From assembly GCA_021646415.1 (NCBI GenBank), contig SOEU01000003.1, positions 62,001-126,000 of the forward strand: DNA of 64,000 bases. The letters run 5' to 3'. Each line of letters starts with the position of its first letter. The stretch's first letter is position 1. This document shows positions 48,150 through 55,847 of this stretch, piece after piece. This DNA is from Candidatus Brocadia sp. GTDB taxonomy: Bacteria; Planctomycetota; Brocadiia; Brocadiales; Brocadiaceae. The notes beneath the pieces are model-generated. The model did no database searches. It saw nothing but the letters and a program-made list of their open reading frames with translations, and was not told the DNA's origin. The position numbers and the translations under genes are program-made.

Positions 48150-48383
48150 TTAAATACTTTCAACGCTATAAGGTGTTTGCGCTCCAACGGTATGCTCCTG
48201 GACATAATCCCGCAACATCTCCGTCGAAAAACGAGTGAGTCTCCCAATCTTGATATGTGGGATCGTCTTCCTCATGACCATTGCATAGAGGCTTGATTTT
48301 TTGATTCCTAAGAACTCTGCTGCCTTATCCATATCCAACAATCTGCCGCCTAACTCGTCCACCAATTTTAACTTGTCACTCAC
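48150..48383 (-). CDS. AlpA/excisionase-like helix-turn-helix protein
   Basis: A 77-residue protein with one MerR-type winged-helix motif (LLDMDKAAEFLGIKKSSLYAMVMRKTIPHIKIGRLTRFSTEMLRDYV), the pattern of AlpA-like regulators and excisionases. In satellites and prophages such proteins bind near att sites to direct excision, or activate the integrase gene. A good ribosome site (GGAGG) precedes the ATG. The CGTAC palindrome and arm sites are candidate binding sites. Confidence 0.8.
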   Translation of the reverse strand: MSDKLKLVDELGGRLLDMDKAAEFLGIKKSSLYAMVMRKTIPHIKIGRLTRFSTEMLRDYVQEHTVGAQTPYSVESI

Positions 48384-48441
48384 GTCTTTACCTCCTACGG
48401 TCTAATGATATATAATGCTATAGTATCCTTTTTTAATTTGC

Positions 48442-48912
48442 TTAGCTTAAGTAAGCCTTGATGCGCTCCCAATAATCCCGCTGCTTTTGTAAAAATTGAT
48501 ACAGAAGGCCTTCTACTGTCAAAGCCGTAATCTCCCTATCACATGCAAAAAGAACATGCACACCATACTTTGCACTCAGTGCTTGCAGTGACCCGACAAC
48601 CGATGCTACCGATATATCATTCCTCCAAGCTCCCCTGTAGATGTCTGCAAGTGACGACTCAATAATAATAGCTGCATACTCGTAGGCTCGCATCCTTTGC
48701 ACCTCTGCCATGAACCGCTTCCGTTCACCACTCAATGATCCCAGGAGGTCAGGAAGGGATTTGCGCTCAATCGTTATCCTGTCCGCAAAGTGTTCCAGGC
48801 TGTAATCGCCTGTCTGAAGGCTAGCTTCCTTTGTCCTTGCATGGTGAAATGTCAGAGGTTTTTTCTCTCTGGTATCCACTAAGATCGTCATATCTGACTT
48901 CTTTATCCCCAT
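48442..48912 (-). CDS. ERCC4-domain (XPF/Mus81-type) nuclease
   Basis: A 156-residue protein consisting mainly of one ERCC4 nuclease domain: VDTREKKPLTF near the start, GDYSLE, and the catalytic IERKSLPDLLGSL (ERKxxxD). These enzymes cut branched or flap DNA. Small single-domain versions occur in phages, where they act in recombination or resolve replication intermediates. Here it lies in the leftward replication run of the element; its ATG overlaps the upstream stop by 10 bp. The typical helix-hairpin-helix DNA-binding tail is absent. Confidence 0.85.
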   Translation of the reverse strand: MGIKKSDMTILVDTREKKPLTFHHARTKEASLQTGDYSLEHFADRITIERKSLPDLLGSLSGERKRFMAEVQRMRAYEYAAIIIESSLADIYRGAWRNDISVASVVGSLQALSAKYGVHVLFACDREITALTVEGLLYQFLQKQRDYWERIKAYLS

Positions 48913-49157
48913 TGCTCTTTACTCCATTTCTCTTGACGATACCTCATAGTCTCGCTATCTGAATAGAAAGACCACTCCGACATATCCCCGATTCCGACCA
49001 ACCTCATTTCGTCTGTACTGCCGTCAGACCAATCAAAGAACTCTATAAGGTATCGATCGTCTGACTCCTGGGAAATGATTTGCCCTTGTCGACACAGCTT
49101 GTCATCCTCGAATATGTGAAAATACTTTCCTACCAATAATGATTTACTATTCTCCAT
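48903..49157 (-). CDS. Hypothetical small protein
   Basis: An 84-residue protein from an ATG at 49157 (MENSKSLLVGKYFHIF), preceded by GGCGGGGAG. An upstream start at 49244 would overlap the neighbouring gene. It looks like a small beta-rich fold (LCRQGQIISQESDDRYLIEFFDWSDGSTDEMRLVG), SH3- or Tudor-like, which is a guess. Acidic. Coupled to the ERCC4 nuclease by a 10-bp overlap, so it may work with it. Confidence 0.6.
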   Translation of the reverse strand: MENSKSLLVGKYFHIFEDDKLCRQGQIISQESDDRYLIEFFDWSDGSTDEMRLVGIGDMSEWSFYSDSETMRYRQEKWSKEQWG

Positions 49158-49170
49158 ACTCCCCGCCTTC

Positions 49171-49443
49171 CTATCTCCTAAACACACGAACTTTGTCACC
49201 ACGACTATTGTAAACATCCACGATTGCTCGACCATAATTAGCAATCACAAAACCCTTTGCCTGATCACCGTCTAAAACAAATACCCGAACCTTATCAGCC
49301 TTACCACCATCTAAAGAAAAAGTGGCCTCGTGCCAAATGTATTCCGGCTTCCATCTGCGTTCAAGCAATGCCTTGCCCTTCCGAATTAAATCGTCCATAG
49401 CTACCACCCGCATCCCTGCGCCCAACTCGTTCGCATCTCCCAT
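49171..49443 (-). CDS. Hypothetical small protein
   Basis: A 90-residue protein with no recognised motif. It has a helical N-terminus (MDDLIRKGKALLERRW) and a beta-rich C-terminus (KVRVFVLDGDQAKGFVIANYGRAIVDVYN). Placed between the primase operon and the ERCC4 nuclease in the same direction; a GGGGGAGAAAG-like sequence precedes the first ATG. The internal ATG at 49413 is an alternative start. Confidence 0.55.
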   Translation of the reverse strand: MGDANELGAGMRVVAMDDLIRKGKALLERRWKPEYIWHEATFSLDGGKADKVRVFVLDGDQAKGFVIANYGRAIVDVYNSRGDKVRVFRR

Positions 49444-49543
49444 CTTTCTCCCCCTTCCTTTAAGATAATCGTTTCTCCGATATTCCCGCCAACCATATGC
49501 TAACTCTTTTGTTTAAGCTAGTTTATGACTATTGCACCCCCTC

Positions 49544-49921
49544 TTAGTTAGGAAAATCCCTTCTGTATTTATGAATCAAATCACATCTGCCAAGCTCTTT
49601 TAGGGTATCACATACCGATTGCCCACCATTTTTCCAGTAGTGGTATCTCCTATCGCTGTTGAAGGGGATAACCAAAACCCCCGAATCAGCGACATACGGT
49701 TTAACCCGGTCTGGTTCACAGTTTTCACCCATGATTGCCATACGCTCAGATAACTCATAACCTACTGTTTGTGGTTCCTCTGGCATCGGCTCAAGCTTCC
49801 CTTGCTGGACAAACATTTGTGCCGCCTTTTCGGGTAACTTCACAATGCTTCCTGCATGAAATATTTTGACAACCCCCTGCACTTTGACCTTGAGGTCTTG
49901 AATAACCTTATACACTGGCAA
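49544..49921 (-). CDS. Hypothetical protein coupled to the primase
   Basis: A 125-residue protein starting 14 bp inside the primase-helicase gene's end, so it is translationally coupled. The first 50 residues look like a small beta domain (YKVIQDLKVKVQGVVKIFHAGSIVKLPEKAAQMFVQQGKLEPM), similar to short phage head or tail accessory proteins but not diagnostic. The C-terminus (YHYWKNGGQSVCDTLKELGRCDLIHKY) is helical. Function unknown. Confidence 0.6.
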   Translation of the reverse strand: MPVYKVIQDLKVKVQGVVKIFHAGSIVKLPEKAAQMFVQQGKLEPMPEEPQTVGYELSERMAIMGENCEPDRVKPYVADSGVLVIPFNSDRRYHYWKNGGQSVCDTLKELGRCDLIHKYRRDFPN

Positions 49922-52652
49922 CCTCCTCTATGAATTCTAACTCCGGGATTGATTCTGTCTCAGTGTTTAATTTTTCAACACTTTTTATGGGTTCAGAATT
50001 TTTTTCTTCAGAAGTATGTATTTTCAATGGCATGTATGGCATGGCTTCTGTAACTACTGCACCTGTAGGCACTTCTGACATGCCATAGGATTTTTGCCCT
50101 ATGGCATCCCTATGGCAGGGTATGGCATATGGTATTAGCTCCGAAGGTGTTATTGTCTGCGATACTGCCATAGGCTGCGATAGGGGATTTTCCCTATGGC
50201 AGCCTGGATTCCCTTGATTTTGCTGGCCTCCTGCTATAGAGCCATAGAAACCACTGGTTTGCGCCATATATTTATTTTTTGTATTTTTTACATGGTTGAT
50301 GTCAAAAAGATATGGCGTCTTATTGTTTGATCGTGGTAACTTTTGGGTATATAGCTTAAGCAATCCCAATGTTTTGCCTGTCCATATCTGCTTCGCTTTT
50401 ATACTCATACCCTCATCGCGGCACAGCCTCGCCGCAATCTCGTCAGACGTAAAAATGTGCTTGCCTGACTCTGATATCATCTCCAACAAGGTATCAATCA
50501 ACTCTAACTCGTAGTCAGAAAGATTGGTTTGAGTCTCTTGCATCGAATCGAGAAACGCCTGCTTAATATCCTGCATTTCTTTCTGAGGCACTTCTTCAAG
50601 CTTCAGTATTGTTTCAATAGGTCTCCATAACTCACGGACTCTATGACTGACACCTTCGCCGGTGGTTTGATATATTTCCCTGACGTCTTTCCATCTGGTA
50701 AGAAGTAACTTGTATAACTCGCCTCTGAGGGTTTTCCATATAGGTAAATGTGCATCGGGTTCAGGGTATTCCCTTGAAGCCCTTACCATTGTTAGCATGA
50801 TACATCTGTCTTTTATGTCGGTGTCAATCTCTTTTATAGATGCGAATGCCTTTGGCGAATATGTCTCGAACTCTAGGACACGCCTTACGCCGTTTACGAT
50901 TTGGACTACACGCCGTTTACCACCATCAACGGTATAGGAGTCTGCAATCAAACCGTTTATTTCCAGGTTCTTTGGGTCACTAAGTGATTCAGCTTGATCG
51001 ATTAACAATGTCCCGCGGACGCCGTCAACGGTATCGCCTAAACTTGCCACAGTAATCCCTTTAGTTTTGATTGCATTAAAAGAAAGCCTCTCTACTAAAA
51101 CCAAAGTCCTCGACTTCCCGCAGCCCTTCTTTCCATAGACGAACAAAAACGGCATAGCATGAAAACACCTATGAAAGTAAGTAGCTATAATCCACGCCGA
51201 CAATAACCCATAATGCGATTCCTCTTGAAACTCAGTATAACTCTTGAGGACTTGCTTTACTTTAAGGTATATCCCCCTCGGTGTTTCTTGCTTTTTTATG
51301 AATGCAAGAACGTCTGATTTGCACCAGTTGTCGTTTACGGGTTCAAGCATTCTCCCTCTAACGTCAAATATTACCTTGCATCCGTCTTGACGATAGAATA
51401 TAGCATCCTCACACAAATCGTATCCACTCCCTGTAAACAAAATAAACATATTCCTGTCCTTCGGAGTATTACCCTCAATGACAGTTTCCCGAAACCCCAA
51501 ACTCATGAAATCGTCATTAACTTCATAGCTTGGATGCACCACAACAATATTCTCAGAAGCCGTTTCATTGACTCCCACTTTTGCCGAAAGGCTTTTCATA
51601 TCCCCTTTTAAAGCCCCTTTAGCTATCCCTGTTCTTTTAGAAAGGTCTTGGATATACCTTAACCGCTCAGACTCAAATCCAACTCTCGCAATCTGTTTTA
51701 GAATTTCCTTTATTTCGTCAAAAGGTGTTTGTGTGTTTACATTCTCAAGCATCCCTTGTATTGTCTTTGGAGACAAATCAATCCCCGCTTCTTTTGCCCG
51801 GTGAACAATCGTTGCAAAGCTAAATGCGCCTTTATTCGTCCGAATGCAGTTATTGTATTTCACGTCACAGTCTGATTCATCGTATTTTGACGAAGCCCTA
51901 CTCAACTCATGAAAGTATTCACGTCCAGCCTCACCAAAGGTATTAGCTATGGCGAATCCTACGTCCAGCCAACTGCTGTAATCGTCAATGCCAGGCAAAG
52001 GTTTACCGCTAGCGATGATTGCTTGCATGATTCGATGGTCATCGTCACTTGCATCAGAAATGCAGGAAGGCTGTGCTTGCTCTGGTATAGTCTCCGGAAC
52101 AATAAATGCCTCTGAGTTCTCATTCATATATATTTGCGGGTCATGCGAAACAAACCTCAGCCGGGAAACATCCTTGCATCCTGAGTCCACAACCAGTCCG
52201 TAGACTTCCTTGTAATATCGCTCCAATGCCTGAAAGCTTTCTGCATGACGACCTTTGTCGATCTTCACACCCACTGCAAGCCCTTTGCCTCTGCATGAAG
52301 TGAACAGGAAGGCAGTATGTTTATCCCCGACCAGCCTTTGCCGTATCCTGTCTCCCTGTTCAGACAATGCAGGATTATCTTTACCATCAATGTCCAAGAG
52401 GATAAAACCGCTATGCGCAACCAACCCATCGACAGACCTCTTTGTGAAGAATCCTGAAGCTGTAAAGCAGGGGAGTTCACTCTTGCACCTTTTTCGCTCC
52501 GACTCGTCTTGCGTGTTTCGCAGCTTCTCAATCGCAGGAATCCACTTTCCTCCGTTCCCTGTTCTAACCCCCTCTAAAATCCTTGCAAGCGTAACTAGTT
52601 GCCCAGCAACATCTTGCACGTTTCTATAATAACTTACCTTTGTGTTTTGCAT
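49908..52652 (-). CDS. VirE_N-type primase fused to a P-loop helicase
   Basis: A 914-residue replication protein. Residues about 60-190 match the BT4734/VirE N-terminal domain, a primase-like fold (SGFILLDIDGKDN; TAFLFTSCRGKGLAVGVKI; RLRFVSHDPQIYMN). Residues about 220-290 look like a PriCT-type domain (SSWLDVGFAIANTFGEAGREYFHELS). Residues about 480-650 form a P-loop ATPase with Walker A GKKGCGKSRT and Walker B GTLLIDQAES. The C-terminal part has a winged-helix-like segment. This combination starts replication of phages, satellites and plasmids. It probably acts on the AT-rich repeat region at 53830-55004. Confidence 0.83.
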   Translation of the reverse strand: MQNTKVSYYRNVQDVAGQLVTLARILEGVRTGNGGKWIPAIEKLRNTQDESERKRCKSELPCFTASGFFTKRSVDGLVAHSGFILLDIDGKDNPALSEQGDRIRQRLVGDKHTAFLFTSCRGKGLAVGVKIDKGRHAESFQALERYYKEVYGLVVDSGCKDVSRLRFVSHDPQIYMNENSEAFIVPETIPEQAQPSCISDASDDDHRIMQAIIASGKPLPGIDDYSSWLDVGFAIANTFGEAGREYFHELSRASSKYDESDCDVKYNNCIRTNKGAFSFATIVHRAKEAGIDLSPKTIQGMLENVNTQTPFDEIKEILKQIARVGFESERLRYIQDLSKRTGIAKGALKGDMKSLSAKVGVNETASENIVVVHPSYEVNDDFMSLGFRETVIEGNTPKDRNMFILFTGSGYDLCEDAIFYRQDGCKVIFDVRGRMLEPVNDNWCKSDVLAFIKKQETPRGIYLKVKQVLKSYTEFQEESHYGLLSAWIIATYFHRCFHAMPFLFVYGKKGCGKSRTLVLVERLSFNAIKTKGITVASLGDTVDGVRGTLLIDQAESLSDPKNLEINGLIADSYTVDGGKRRVVQIVNGVRRVLEFETYSPKAFASIKEIDTDIKDRCIMLTMVRASREYPEPDAHLPIWKTLRGELYKLLLTRWKDVREIYQTTGEGVSHRVRELWRPIETILKLEEVPQKEMQDIKQAFLDSMQETQTNLSDYELELIDTLLEMISESGKHIFTSDEIAARLCRDEGMSIKAKQIWTGKTLGLLKLYTQKLPRSNNKTPYLFDINHVKNTKNKYMAQTSGFYGSIAGGQQNQGNPGCHRENPLSQPMAVSQTITPSELIPYAIPCHRDAIGQKSYGMSEVPTGAVVTEAMPYMPLKIHTSEEKNSEPIKSVEKLNTETESIPELEFIEEVASV

Positions 52653-52698
52653 TAAAGCACCTTTTCTTTTCTGGTCTAATGTTCCAAAACCTAGCGAT

Positions 52699-53061
52699 TT
52701 ATATCCTTTTCTGAGAGGCTAATTGCCCACCTGACAAGAGCGCCCGAACAGAGTTCCTGAATGACTTCGACCCGATGCTTTGGGAAAGCACCCACCTGAC
52801 GTATCGGGGATCACTCTGCAATATGTCTCTGACGAGACGACCTTTGTATTTCCCGAACCAGAATGTTGGTTCCTCATGCCGAAGGAATTTGATGGGCGCC
52901 TTGCACGCTGAACAGATAGTCTTATAATGGGATGCGCCGTCTTTCAGTGGTATGACTTTGATATGAAGTTTTGACGTCTCGTGAATAACCCCGCATCTCT
53001 TACAAGTAATTGTTGCGGGTGTTTTTTTTGTGTTGCGTTCTAATACGCTCTTTGTTATCAT
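52699..53061 (-). CDS. Zinc-ribbon protein with ExoX-like C-terminal segment
   Basis: A 120-residue protein from the ATG at 53061 (AGGAG lies 6 bp upstream); an earlier start at 53130 lacks a ribosome site. Two Cys pairs (CKRC, CSAC) about 35 residues apart suggest a zinc ribbon. The following FWFGKYKGRLVRDILQSDPRYVRWVLSQ resembles the C-terminal module of exodeoxyribonuclease X and related DNA-processing proteins. The nuclease domain itself is absent. Possibly a DNA-binding accessory for replication; located 46 bp upstream of the primase gene. Confidence 0.6.
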   Translation of the reverse strand: MITKSVLERNTKKTPATITCKRCGVIHETSKLHIKVIPLKDGASHYKTICSACKAPIKFLRHEEPTFWFGKYKGRLVRDILQSDPRYVRWVLSQSIGSKSFRNSVRALLSGGQLASQKRI

Positions 53062-53151
53062 GTAGTCTCCTAGTGTTAGACAAAATGGCCGTGTACCCCT
53101 GCCAGGATATACGGCCTGTTTTATTTGCATAAGTTATGACAAAACAATGAG

Positions 53152-53829
53152 TTAAGTCATACTCACAGCCCCCTGCAACGCATCCTTTTCAAGTAAATCC
53201 AATGCTTCTACCGTGCGCATCTCATCGAGGGTGAGGTTGTGCTCTTTTAGCGAAAGCACTGTTTTAACCTCTCCTAAGAGAATGGCAGTCGCCCTGGCTT
53301 TTAATTCAGGTGAAAAGCTCCACAATTGGTTTGCATATCGCCTGGCTTCATCTGGACTAACGCCATCCGATAAATGCCAGTAGTAATCAAGGGTATAGCC
53401 AGACTTCCAAAGGGAACGCATCTGGCTGAAGTTACGGCTATCAATTACCTGTTGTAGAGTCTTATTAAATTCCACCTTAATCGCCTCTCGCAATCCGTGA
53501 CTGTAGTTGCCTGCATCTGAAAAACAAGAGTAATCGTCAAAAAGAATCCAAGTTACCCGTATAATGGCATCTGCAAATTCCTCCTGGAGACTCTCAACCA
53601 CCCTCTTGAAGTCATATTCCGATTTCCACTTTCTGACAAGACCGTAACCAACCCCCAAGTGAACGGCTATGTCCTTCTGTTTCGCCCTTGTTAAGCCAAC
53701 TAAAAGGGCTGTATGATATTTGACTTTCGGGAAGCCAATCTTGTTTCCCCTCGGTGTCCCCAGTCGTTGCGGTTCTATGTGTTTACTCAATTTATCCGAT
53801 ATAAAAGATTTCAGATAAGTGTCTGACAT
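53152..53829 (-). CDS. Hypothetical DNA-binding protein (helix-turn-helix)
   Basis: A 225-residue protein. A helix-turn-helix at about residues 48-72 (AKQKDIAVHLGVGYGLVRKWKSEYDF) resembles those of phage regulators and terminase small subunits. The rest is helical without known motif. GGAGG lies 7 bp before the ATG. It is the first gene of the leftward replication run, next to the AT-rich repeat region, so an origin-binding or regulatory role is plausible. Confidence 0.6.
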   Translation of the reverse strand: MSDTYLKSFISDKLSKHIEPQRLGTPRGNKIGFPKVKYHTALLVGLTRAKQKDIAVHLGVGYGLVRKWKSEYDFKRVVESLQEEFADAIIRVTWILFDDYSCFSDAGNYSHGLREAIKVEFNKTLQQVIDSRNFSQMRSLWKSGYTLDYYWHLSDGVSPDEARRYANQLWSFSPELKARATAILLGEVKTVLSLKEHNLTLDEMRTVEALDLLEKDALQGAVSMT

Positions 53830-54169
53830 ACCAGTTACCTCCTATGAAAAAAGTTTATCACTAACGATAAAAGTACAACGCTACCTATATAAGTAAAAAA
53901 TTTTGATGGGTCAACACCCACCAGAATACTAATCCCTCTATATATATTAAACGTATGTTTTCCGAATTTTCGGAGTAAAAAATAAAATATATTTAATGAT
54001 TGGTATAAATATTGCTACGTACATCTATACAAATACTCCCCCACCACAAATTATAATATCATGTATACAATTCGTTTGTATGCAGACAAAATAAAAAAAT
54101 TTAGTTAATTGTGAAAAATAGACATCTATATGACTATCTATAGATAGACCCCCATCAGGGGGCAACTAT

Positions 54170-54276
54170 TGATATGTTATGTATTGCGCTCTATAAATTA
54201 TAGATATTAGTTACTATATGCTATATATAGTATGTAATACACAGTATATTAAGTTTGATATGTTATATATTGCGCT
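54170..54276 (+). repeat. Iteron-like direct repeat, set A
   Basis: TGATATGTTATGTATTGCGC at 54170 and TGATATGTTATATATTGCGC at 54256 differ at one base; with the following T each unit is 21 bp, and starts are 86 bp apart. Candidate binding sites for a replication initiator. Confidence 0.65.
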
Positions 54277-54577
54277 TGTGCTATATTTAACATATTATAT
54301 TAGTTGTTATTATCGTTTGACAGCGTGGCTTATATATGCTTACATGTGTGATTGTTAAGCATTATTGCAAGAGCAGTTATGGTGTGTGAGGACACACATC
54401 TATTGTGTATTTAGTTGTGAGCTACTAGCAGGTTATGCGCTAGTAGAATAGGAATCTCTATACTTATAGAACTTTTATCACACTTTTTACAGAGATTTAA
54501 ACAAAAAAAATAAAATAAGTTGTATGTGCTATATAATACATATGCTTACAACACGCCCAAATTCAAATCTAAACTGT

Positions 54578-54655
54578 AATCATTACAGATTAGGCTGCCA
54601 TTATGGCAGTTCTACTAGTTGTAATTATTGCTAAATAACAATCATTACAGATTAG
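54578..54655 (+). repeat. Iteron-like direct repeat, set B, with palindrome
   Basis: AATCATTACAGATTAG occurs exactly at 54578-54593 and 54640-54655. The first copy is part of the palindrome CTGTAAT-C-ATTACAG (54574-54588); the second lacks the left arm. Between them is a small hairpin (TGCCATTATGGCA). Confidence 0.65.
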
Positions 54656-55004
54656 CAAATCAATATATAGCACACTGTGCGCTGTTGGGGGTGGTTTCAA
54701 AAAAATTTGTAGCGACCTAGAAACAGGTCTGATTTATCCCCGAAGCCCGGAGGCACATATAGGGGGTGGGGGTCTTGCCCTGCCCCCTGTGAATCGGTGG
54801 TAGTGGGGAAGGTTTCCTATACTTCCGGAAAACACTCCCCCCATTCAACATGCAAGAAATACGCTAAGTGATTTGTAATTCCACACTTAAAACCACATTA
54901 CAACATAATTGATATTATCGGACGTACTATCCTAAGTATCAATTATGCTGACTCTTACAAACTCTCCCCACTTTAGACAGATAACAAACCCTGAATTTTT
55001 ACAC

Positions 55005-55487
55005 CTAAGAGGATTGATTTTCCTCTGGTTTTTGCTCCGTAAATTCAGCACTTATGACTTCCTCTGTAGAATCTTCCCCACTTCCCAAGTCTCGGTATGC
55101 GCTCAGATCGACTAGCTCTTGCATATTGCTTGCGCCGACGTTCAGATTAATGTTGCGATTAATGACTGGTGTTTCTCTCTTTTGTTGTTCTAAGTATATG
55201 TCATGAGACTTCTTAAGACAAATTTCTTCCTTTGCCGTTAAGTCTTGTTTGCCTTTGTCCTTGAGTGTTTTCTTTGCAATCTTTAAAGTTAGGTATGCTA
55301 CCTCTCCACCAAGTTCTAACATCTTGGGGTCAACCAAGTTACGGCTCCTAATTCTTTTTTCCAGCTGATATGCCGATGAACTGTCCGGCTTTGCTTTATA
55401 CCCTGCTAAATCAAAAGCAGTCTTCACATCTTTACCCGACTCTCGCAACGCCTTATATATCTCTTGTTTTTTATTCAGTTTTCTCAT
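55005..55487 (-). CDS. Terminase small subunit-like protein
   Basis: A 160-residue protein. The N-terminal segment LNKKQEIYKALRESGKDVKTAFDLAGYK has the spacing of the helix-turn-helix of phage terminase small subunits (KQ...A...AGY), and the C-terminal part is an acidic, Glu/Ser-rich tail as in many of them. Such proteins pick the genome to be packaged. No large subunit is nearby. In phage satellites a lone small terminase can redirect a helper's packaging. The match is by pattern only, so confidence is moderate. Confidence 0.45.
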   Translation of the reverse strand: MRKLNKKQEIYKALRESGKDVKTAFDLAGYKAKPDSSSAYQLEKRIRSRNLVDPKMLELGGEVAYLTLKIAKKTLKDKGKQDLTAKEEICLKKSHDIYLEQQKRETPVINRNINLNVGASNMQELVDLSAYRDLGSGEDSTEEVISAEFTEQKPEENQSS

Positions 55488-55527
55488 TGGTTACCTCTCC
55501 CTCTCTATTGGAAACAACAAAAAATTA

Positions 55528-55547
55528 GCCGTACTTTTGACCGTACC
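55528..55547 (+). repeat. CGTAC-rich arm site, right end
   Basis: GCCGTACTTTTGACCGTACC, 18 of 20 bases the same as the left arm site at 44938-44957 and in the same orientation, 125 bp inside attR. The remaining sequence from 55548 to 55847 holds no clear gene apart from a 29-codon frame at about 55704-55790 without support. Confidence 0.6.
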
Positions 55548-55671
55548 TAATCGCAAAAACACATCAAAACTCTGCTACTTAAAGCTACGATGATTTACCT
55601 CCAATCCCTTGAAAATACTGAGGAAATAGAAGTATAGACAAATACATCAAAATAGGCGAAAAAGCCTCCAG

Positions 55672-55692
55672 AATTACAAGAAACAATTCATC
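55672..55692 (+). repeat. Right attachment repeat (attR)
   Basis: Exact 21-bp copy of attL. Joining the outer flanks gives a plausible undisturbed site upstream of tatC with no gene interrupted. Confidence 0.85.
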
Positions 55693-55847
55693 GGGTGATA
55701 AAATGGACGAGACTGTACTATCTTACAAATATTACTATCACGCAATTGTTGAAACTGTAAAGAGGAATATAGCAGAGGTATGTGAGAGTTAAGCGGGGGA
55801 TATACAGAACGTTCAGTAAAGAATTGAAAGGGGATTTTTCGTGTGTG

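Larger units (their letters stand above)
53830..55004. other. AT-rich repeat region, candidate origin of replication
   Basis: No gene is visible in 1175 bp. The region is very AT-rich and contains two sets of direct repeats (54170-54190 with 54256-54276; 54578-54593 with 54640-54655), a 15-bp palindrome (54574-54588) and several hairpins (for example 54147-54163, and CTACTAGC / GCTAGTAG at about 54422-54446). Its right part (54685-54845) switches to a G-rich tract. It lies between the primase run and the terminase-like gene, where a replication or packaging site would be expected. Confidence 0.6.
44838..55692. mobile_element. Integrated element, candidate phage satellite
   Basis: A 10.9-kb segment bounded by 21-bp direct repeats, with a tyrosine integrase next to the left repeat. 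It encodes an AlpA-like DNA-binding protein, a Dam-type methylase, an ERCC4 nuclease, a large VirE_N/primase-helicase, a putative terminase small subunit, and several small unknown proteins, plus a 1.2-kb AT-rich repeat region. No capsid, portal, protease, tail, large terminase or conjugation gene is present. That gene set fits a phage satellite; a small integrative plasmid or a gutted prophage is the alternative. It is inserted in the leader upstream of tatC, not in a tRNA. Confidence 0.8.

Noticed and set aside
53830-55004. CRISPR array in the repeat region
   Set aside because: The repeats occur only twice each, with unequal spacing and no regular spacer length; no cas gene is present in the window.
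55704-55790. 29-codon plus-strand frame (MDETVLSYKYYYH) just outside attR
   Set aside because: It is too short, has no ribosome site and no recognisable similarity.
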